Both the position numbers and the translations under genes were made by a program. A stretch of DNA of 9,727 nt from Nitrosomonas sp. (GTDB taxonomy: Bacteria; Pseudomonadota; Gammaproteobacteria; Burkholderiales; Nitrosomonadaceae): NCBI GenBank assembly GCA_003514765.1, contig DOOY01000006.1, positions 1-9,727 of the forward strand, in the 5' to 3' direction. How positions within the stretch are numbered: position 1 is the stretch's first letter; each line of letters opens with the position of its first letter. Below, in pieces: positions 4,935 to 9,727 of this stretch. Under the pieces are notes generated by a model. It did not search any database. It was not told the DNA's origin and was given only the letters and a program-made list of their open reading frames with translations.

Positions 4935-7900
4935 TTACTTCAAAATAAATTCTACGCGATTACCTGCGCCGCCATCACCCTCTTCAGTTTTCTGCATGCC
5001 TAAAACAAACAGGCGGTCACCGGAAATTTCCCCCTTGTTCAGCAGCCAGCTTTGCGCAGCAATAGCACGGTCTTGAGCCAGTTCCTGCATGTCATCTTCG
5101 CCGACTTCGATATGTTCAAGTAGAAGTTGCTTCATTTCTTCATCAGGCAGGCTTTTGGTAATGCCCAAAAAGTTGGTCGGCTTTTCAAAATCCGTTTCTT
5201 TATAAACAATTTCTAGAAATTCGCTGTATTCATCCGGTGTTAGTTTTACATTTGCGAGTGACCCGGCGGTATTCCCTTTTTTGGCATCTGCCGCCAGTTT
5301 TTGCGCCTTGACCTTACGCTGCAGGATCGCATGTTTTAATCCTTCAGGGTCGCTAACCGGATCAACATGACCGGCTATTTCCAGACGTAATGCAGGACGA
5401 TCTTTGAGTACCTGAGATAATGCCTGCAACCGGCTCTCAGCTTCCGCTTCGATGGAAGCCAATCCAGGCGAAAAGGTTATTTCAGACAATTCCTCACCTT
5501 CTCCGAACATCGATCCAAGTAATGCAAAAGGTGCAGTCACCGCTCGAGTGATAAGATTGATAAAGGCATCCAGGACAATATCACCCAGACTGAATTGAGG
5601 ATCGTCGATCGAACCCTTGATCGGCAAATGGATATCGATTTCTCCACGCCTGTTTTTGAGCAAGGCAATGGCCAGTTCGAGTGGCACCGACACTGCCTCC
5701 TCACTTTCAACACGATCGCCGAGTGTGAATTGGTCCAGAAAGACATTATTTTCAGCCGTTAGTGTGCCTTGCTCGATGTGGTAATGAATATCAACAGACA
5801 ATTTACCTTTTTCAATGGCGTAGCCGACATATTTTCCAGAATAGGGACTAAATTGCGGCAAATCGATTTCTTTTGCCTTTGCTGTAATATCCAGCAACAA
5901 TTCCGGGCCGAACGGCTCAATTTTGCCGCGAATTTCCAGCGGTGCAGTTCGGTCAATCGCGCCTTTGATATCAATCGTTCCTGTCTGAGTGGAATCAACT
6001 GGACCGATCTGACCGGTAAGTCCGGTCAAGTTTGCATGATAATTGGGTTTTACGAAGCGATCCTGAAAATCAACATTGCCCTGTTGCAACATGATTTTGC
6101 CGATATGTAACGGCATGGGTTCTTTTGCTTGCGTTTTTTCAGTTGCTGCCACTTCAGTCTGAGCCTGTTCATCCTCAGGTGCCGCCGTTTCATCCTGCCG
6201 CACGATTTGCTTGAGGTTCAGTTCGCCATTCGGCAACAACATTACACGCGCAAAAAAATCGCCCAGTTTTACTGCATCAACATTGATTTTTAACGGTTCA
6301 TTGGCAAAATCCAGGCCGTTTATCTCCAGATTTTTCCAGCGCAACAAGTCCCTTTCCGTTTTTTGATCAAATACATTGAAATTTCCAAGGCGGCCGTCGC
6401 CGTTGACAACCACCTTGAGTGGTTCGCCATCGGCCTTAACAGCGCCCTGAAAGGACATATCACCGCTGGTCAACAATACGTTCAGAGCATCACCTGCCCA
6501 ACCCTGCAAGGAAACCAGATCGACAGCATTCAGATTCAGATTTAAATTTGCGGCTAACGGCGACCAAGCCAGCAAACCATCTGCTTCAATGCTGCCATGC
6601 TGATTGACCTGCGCATCCAGCTTCAGATTAAGCGGCTTGATACCGCTGAGGTCGATATTCTCCACAGACAAGTTCAGTGGGTCAATCACCATCGGTGCAA
6701 CATCTGCAAGCGATAAATCTGCATACTGAATTGCCGCTGCATTGAGCTTAAATTGTTTGACCTGAACAAGCCATTCGGTATTTTTACCTTCATCTCGCTT
6801 GTCTTCGATTTGTGCGGCGACCCCGGTACGTTCTTCATAGCGCGGTTTTCTTTCAGGAACCGGAATAACAGACGCTGCAGTCTGCGGTGTTTCCGGCAAA
6901 GCTTCTTGACTGGCCGCGAGTTTCAGCCACGCTTCATATTCCTCGCGAGACGGTTTTCTGCCAGGCCTGGGAATCGATACAGTGCGCATCTTGGGTGCGT
7001 CTGTTGACGTTGGAACTTCAGCATCTGAAGGCGTAAAAAAACGTGTCAGATCGATAGTGCCGTCTTTTTCACGATTAACAAACCCACGCAAGCCATCAAA
7101 GGTAACGGTGTTCAGAGCGACACGCTGTGCCGACAAATCAATTAACAGGTCATCGACTGCCAGCTTCAACAGCGAAAGCGCGGCTTCTTGCTTATCCGCT
7201 GAGGATGACAGAGGTAACAGCGTAATTTCACCCAAACGCAATACCAGCCGGGAAGGTTTTTGCCCGGTCAAATCAAACTGATTGAAACGCAGATGCAATT
7301 TTCCCAAATTAAACTGATAGGGTGCCTGCACAGATTCATTCTTGATAGCGACCTGCTTCAATTCAGTTTCGCCTGATAATGTTATTGCAGGTGCGTTGTC
7401 ATTGAATTGGGTAAATGACAGCGTCAGATTACTTTCAAAATAACCTGATATCAAACGGATGCCGGTTGGAAACGGGACATATTCATCAAGATTCGTCAGG
7501 TTGATATGGTTGAGATTGAGCGATAATGTGGCCTCGCGTTTGTCCGTAAAAGGCCGCAGCTTTCCTTCCAGCGAAATGGGTGCGCCATTTATCTTGGCGT
7601 TGAAATGCGGCTCTATCCAGTTGGCTTTCATTTTGTCCAGATTAGCGACAAAGGGAATGGCAAAGTTAATTTCGGAGATAGCCTGATGATTCTGCTTAAA
7701 ATGATCCACCCATTCAACATGACCATTTTTCAGAATAATATTGCTGACTGAAAAAAGTGCGGCTTTGTCTTCATCATCTTCGGAAGGCTGTGAGAATTTC
7801 TCAATCAGGTCAGAAAAATTAAATTGATTCTCTCCCTCTCGTGATAAACGAACGCGCAGCGTGTCCAGCGTAATCGTACTGATGACGGGCGCGCGTTGGG

Positions 7901-8237
7901 TGATCGATTCTGAACTGATGTCGATATGCAGCTTGTCAAATGAAACAAATGTTTCCGTTGCATCTGCACTGTTTTTTTTCTCGCCGATATGAAAACCATG
8001 AACAATCAGTTCCAGTGTGTATGGTTTGATTTCGATATTCTGCACGCTGACCGGGCGTTCCAGAAGTGCTGACAGACGCAGCTCCAGTTGAGATTTTGCA
8101 TAACCAGGCAACCAAAAATAGCCCAGCAAGCCAAACAGGGCGACCAATACCGCAATAACGGCCACACCTACGCCTACACGCTTGCGCATGCTAGAACGAG
8201 TACCCGCAGTCTGCGTCTGAGATTGAATCTGAGTCAT
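4935..8237 (-). CDS. DUF748 AsmA-like envelope protein with OmpA-like C-terminus
   Basis: Encodes 1100 residues, with AAGGA 7-8 nt before the ATG at 8235-8237. A short Gln/Thr-rich cytoplasmic N-terminus is followed by one transmembrane helix (about 21-43), so most of the chain is periplasmic. Long runs of beta-strand-like sequence follow, typical of AsmA/TamB-type proteins. The DUF748 hallmark is at about 848-912: VPLELAIALL, GEIDIHLPIKGSIDDPQFS and the NLITRAVTAPFALLGSMFG helix. Two charged, proline-rich linkers break the chain: 404-485, with a repeated IPxPxRKPxxEE motif, and 683-706. The last about 180 residues look OmpA-like with an insert: LRLEIAGHVD (950-959), LAQDRAIAAQSWL (1053-1065) and NRVEFIL (1093-1099). 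AsmA-like proteins are implicated in phospholipid transport and outer-membrane integrity; the role here is inferred. It lies 73 nt downstream of the FKBP gene. Confidence 0.9.
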   Translation of the reverse strand: MTQIQSQTQTAGTRSSMRKRVGVGVAVIAVLVALFGLLGYFWLPGYAKSQLELRLSALLERPVSVQNIEIKPYTLELIVHGFHIGEKKNSADATETFVSFDKLHIDISSESITQRAPVISTITLDTLRVRLSREGENQFNFSDLIEKFSQPSEDDEDKAALFSVSNIILKNGHVEWVDHFKQNHQAISEINFAIPFVANLDKMKANWIEPHFNAKINGAPISLEGKLRPFTDKREATLSLNLNHINLTNLDEYVPFPTGIRLISGYFESNLTLSFTQFNDNAPAITLSGETELKQVAIKNESVQAPYQFNLGKLHLRFNQFDLTGQKPSRLVLRLGEITLLPLSSSADKQEAALSLLKLAVDDLLIDLSAQRVALNTVTFDGLRGFVNREKDGTIDLTRFFTPSDAEVPTSTDAPKMRTVSIPRPGRKPSREEYEAWLKLAASQEALPETPQTAASVIPVPERKPRYEERTGVAAQIEDKRDEGKNTEWLVQVKQFKLNAAAIQYADLSLADVAPMVIDPLNLSVENIDLSGIKPLNLKLDAQVNQHGSIEADGLLAWSPLAANLNLNLNAVDLVSLQGWAGDALNVLLTSGDMSFQGAVKADGEPLKVVVNGDGRLGNFNVFDQKTERDLLRWKNLEINGLDFANEPLKINVDAVKLGDFFARVMLLPNGELNLKQIVRQDETAAPEDEQAQTEVAATEKTQAKEPMPLHIGKIMLQQGNVDFQDRFVKPNYHANLTGLTGQIGPVDSTQTGTIDIKGAIDRTAPLEIRGKIEPFGPELLLDITAKAKEIDLPQFSPYSGKYVGYAIEKGKLSVDIHYHIEQGTLTAENNVFLDQFTLGDRVESEEAVSVPLELAIALLKNRRGEIDIHLPIKGSIDDPQFSLGDIVLDAFINLITRAVTAPFALLGSMFGEGEELSEITFSPGLASIEAEAESRLQALSQVLKDRPALRLEIAGHVDPVSDPEGLKHAILQRKVKAQKLAADAKKGNTAGSLANVKLTPDEYSEFLEIVYKETDFEKPTNFLGITKSLPDEEMKQLLLEHIEVGEDDMQELAQDRAIAAQSWLLNKGEISGDRLFVLGMQKTEEGDGGAGNRVEFILK

Positions 8238-8286
8238 AACAGTTCCTTTCTGACTTGCTGGTTATGCAGTTTTCAACATGTCAATA

Positions 8287-8314
8287 ATACTATTTTAATC
8301 ATACATTTTATCAA
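8287..8314 (-). promoter_or_regulatory. Weak candidate promoter for the DUF748 gene
   Basis: On the minus strand TTGATA (8309-8314) and TAGTAT (8287-8292) are 16 bp apart, overlapping the end of the FKBP gene. No terminator is seen between the two genes, so the DUF748 gene may be read from the FKBP promoter, from this one, or from both. Confidence 0.25.
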
Positions 8315-8784
8315 TAATGCGCCCCATCCTGTAGTCCGAGTAATTCAACATCGAAAACCAGCGTTGCATTAGGTGGAATAACCCTGCCGGCACCCTGAGA
8401 ACCATACGCCATAGATGGCGGAATGATGAGCGTGCGTTCTCCGCCAACTTTCATCCCTCTCACGCCTTGATCCCAGCCTTTAATAACCTTCCCCGCGCCG
8501 AGCATGAAGGAAAAATGCGCTTTCCGATCATGCGAGCTATCAAATTTTCTGCCTTTATTATCCGGCGCGTTTTCATCATAAAGCCAGCCTGTGTAATGCA
8601 CATTAACTGTCTTGCCGATAACGGCTTCCTCACCTTCACCTATTTTTCGATCAATTTTTTCTAACTGTGTACCCGATTCCACAGCTTGTTCCTGGTAAGC
8701 GACAGCAGATTGGGACACAAAAAACAGCAGCATGACAGCAACAAAACCAATTGAACTTAAAATATTTTTTCTTCTAAACATCAT
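8311..8784 (-). CDS. Exported FKBP-type peptidyl-prolyl cis-trans isomerase
   Basis: Encodes 157 residues. Two adjacent ATGs exist; GGAG is 4 nt before the first and 7 nt before the second (8779-8781), so the second may be the true start. Residues 1-29 are a signal peptide: RRK, a hydrophobic core, and SAVA before Tyr30. A single FKBP domain occupies about 52-152. Its active-site pattern fits FKBP12: VHYTG (62-66), KFDSS (80-84), VIKGWDQGV (100-108), AYG (126-128), IPPNATLVFDVELL (136-149). A short insert, NAPDNKG (72-78), lengthens the loop before KFDSS. It probably speeds proline isomerisation during folding of periplasmic proteins. The short linker (30-50) lacks the dimerisation domain of FkpA or Mip. 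It precedes the DUF748 gene on the same strand, so a shared envelope role is possible. Confidence 0.93.
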   Translation of the reverse strand: MMFRRKNILSSIGFVAVMLLFFVSQSAVAYQEQAVESGTQLEKIDRKIGEGEEAVIGKTVNVHYTGWLYDENAPDNKGRKFDSSHDRKAHFSFMLGAGKVIKGWDQGVRGMKVGGERTLIIPPSMAYGSQGAGRVIPPNATLVFDVELLGLQDGAHY

Positions 8785-8905
8785 TCTTCTCCAAAAAATA
8801 ATAAAACTTTATTCGAATCCTGGACTCTCATTCATGTATCATAACCCTAACATGAATTCATTCTTATAAACGACCCCTTTTTAGACGATTCTATTTATCT
8901 GGATA
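8785..8905. promoter_or_regulatory. Divergent intergenic region between FKBP and ybaN-like genes
   Basis: These 121 bp are very AT-rich and must hold the promoters of two divergent genes. ATTCATG (8830-8836) and CATGAAT (8851-8857) form a 7-bp inverted repeat around 14 nt. TATAAA (8865-8870) could be a plus-strand -10, and on the minus strand TATGAT (8839-8844) could serve the FKBP gene. No good -35 sites were found, so positions are uncertain. Confidence 0.3.
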
Positions 8906-9379
8906 ATGCAGTCGACTGAAAATAATGAAATAACCGCAAACAGACAGGATATGCTCGGTTCACAGACAGCAGGCCTGTTGCGCCTGCACCATTCTCCGTT
9001 GATTCGCAGTCTTTATCTGGGTGCAGGTTGCGTAGCCCTCATGCTGGGTGCACTGGGCGTCATACTGCCGGTTTTACCGACAACACCATTCGTTTTATTG
9101 GCGGCGGCGTGTTTTGCAAGAGGCTCTGAGCGCTTTCACAACAAACTGATGACCAATCGCCATACCGGTCCGATTATTCTTGAATGGCGCTTGCATCGCA
9201 GCATACCCCGCAAGGCCAAGCGTCTGGCTTATATCATGACTGCTTTATCATTCAGCATTTCAATTCTGATTGTTCCTGAATTGTGGCAAAAAATAATGCT
9301 CGCAACAATCGCCTGCATTCTGACTTTTTTTCTTGCGCGCATACCGGTCAAAGAGGCAGAAACCACGAATTCGGACTAA
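8906..9379 (+). CDS. DUF454 (YbaN-like) inner-membrane protein
   Basis: Encodes 157 residues. The family signature is clear: GALGVILPVLPTTPFVLLAAACFARGSERFHNKL (48-81, key residues LPVLPTTPF and CFARGSxRFH). NRHTGPIILEW (84-94) follows, then a basic loop RSIPRKAKR (98-106). Hydrophobic stretches at about 34-70 (probably a hairpin or two helices) and 107-145 (two helices, with PELWQK at the turn) place it in the inner membrane. YbaN/DUF454 proteins are common in proteobacteria, but their function is unknown. The ATG at 8906 has only a weak GGA nearby; the next ATG (8951) would remove 15 polar residues and is also weak, so the start is uncertain. It is divergent to the FKBP gene and ends just before a small hairpin. 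Confidence 0.88.
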   Translation: MQSTENNEITANRQDMLGSQTAGLLRLHHSPLIRSLYLGAGCVALMLGALGVILPVLPTTPFVLLAAACFARGSERFHNKLMTNRHTGPIILEWRLHRSIPRKAKRLAYIMTALSFSISILIVPELWQKIMLATIACILTFFLARIPVKEAETTNSD

Positions 9380-9382
9380 CGC

Positions 9383-9397
9383 GCTGTTAAAAACAGC
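9383..9397 (+). other. Small hairpin after the ybaN-like gene
   Basis: GCTGTT (9383-9388) and AACAGC (9392-9397) form a 6-bp stem with an AAA loop, 3 nt after the stop codon. The following bases (CCGTGTTGTTCC) are only partly T-rich, so it is a weak terminator at best. The stretch on to 9600 holds no gene I would call. Confidence 0.35.
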
Positions 9398-9606
9398 CCG
9401 TGTTGTTCCTGTAACGTAAAAGCAAACTCACGCGCATTTAGTTTATCAGCGCTAGTTGTTGTTTTTTGTTTATTCAGTCGTTCAGAATCTGTTTCCGGCA
9501 ATTCTGGCGTCTGTAATTTTTTGTATCGACTGTCTTTAAAGCGTTTTTCAACAGCCTTCCAAAATTGACACTTTTTTCTGTGCCGCAAAAAAAATTACGA
9601 TTCCAT

Positions 9607-9635
9607 TTTTTTAAAACACGGACATCGCCTACAAT
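9607..9635 (+). promoter_or_regulatory. Candidate promoter of the gene entering at the right edge
   Basis: TACAAT (9630-9635) is a good -10. The -35 position 17 bp upstream is only a T-run (9607-9612). A perfect TTGACA lies at 9565-9570 but is too far away. The AT-rich stretch before it could act as an UP-like element. Confidence 0.3.
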
Positions 9636-9669
9636 ATAGCCTTTTTGGTTCTCAATCTTATTTCATGGT

Positions 9670-9726
9670 ATGAATCTATCGCTTATTGCGTTAACGCCGT
9701 TTCTAGGCGCCGGTTTTGTTGCAGTC
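9670..9726 (+). CDS. N-terminus of a membrane protein, cut by the window end
   Basis: Nineteen codons are present from the ATG at 9670: MNLSLIALTPFLGAGFVAV. They are strongly hydrophobic, with the LTPFLGA look of the first helix of Mrp-type antiporter subunit A or NuoL-like proteins; that name is a guess from a very short piece. No ribosome site is obvious. A three-codon frame (ATG GTA TGA, 9665-9673) overlaps the start codon, which could couple or weaken initiation. The gene continues beyond the window. Confidence 0.4.
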   Translation, partial: MNLSLIALTPFLGAGFVAV

Positions 9727-9727
9727 A

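Noticed and set aside
5769..6110. 113-residue plus-strand frame inside the DUF748 gene
   Set aside because: It is antisense to strongly conserved DUF748 coding sequence and has no ribosome site or recognisable family.
9376..9588. 70-residue minus-strand frame converging on the ybaN-like gene
   Set aside because: Its only start is a TTG directly after a T-run with no ribosome site and an in-frame stop two codons upstream. The product is lysine-rich low-complexity sequence of no known family, and the frame runs through the hairpin at 9383-9397.

Overview
The window looks like ordinary chromosome from a proteobacterium, most likely a betaproteobacterium of the Nitrosomonas type. The small cold-shock protein, the short two-CBS-domain protein and the DUF748 envelope protein all read like betaproteobacterial versions. 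Intergenic DNA is AT-rich and coding DNA is of moderate GC. This placement comes from remembered family sequences, not a search. No phage, plasmid, CRISPR, tRNA or rRNA gene was seen.

Left part (1-1870, all minus strand): a small one-helix membrane protein, then a tight two-gene operon. The upstream gene encodes an LsrG-like ABM-fold protein, and its stop codon overlaps the start of an iron-type alcohol dehydrogenase gene by 7 nt. Between this operon and the next genes lies an imperfect inverted repeat of about 136 bp (1935-2070) that looks like a small non-coding mobile or palindromic repeat.

Middle part (2143-4857, all plus strand): folX and a short folK-like gene overlap by one base and form a pterin unit. 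They are followed by a cspA-type gene with a structured leader and a textbook terminator, a two-CBS-domain protein with its own promoter and a terminator-like hairpin, and a Gly/Ala/Ser-rich DUF2780-like lipoprotein.

Right part (4935-9727): a very large DUF748 (AsmA-like) envelope protein lies downstream of a secreted FKBP-type prolyl isomerase on the minus strand. Divergent to these is a YbaN/DUF454 inner-membrane protein. The window ends in the first 19 codons of a plus-strand membrane protein that may be an antiporter or NuoL-type subunit.

No new multi-gene system is evident. The points most worth checking are the LsrG-like/Fe-ADH pair without an Lsr operon, with an unusual metal-ligand set in the dehydrogenase; the folX-folK pair whose FolK lacks the normal C-terminal part; the inverted-repeat element and a possible degenerate relative near the right end; and the structured csp leader.
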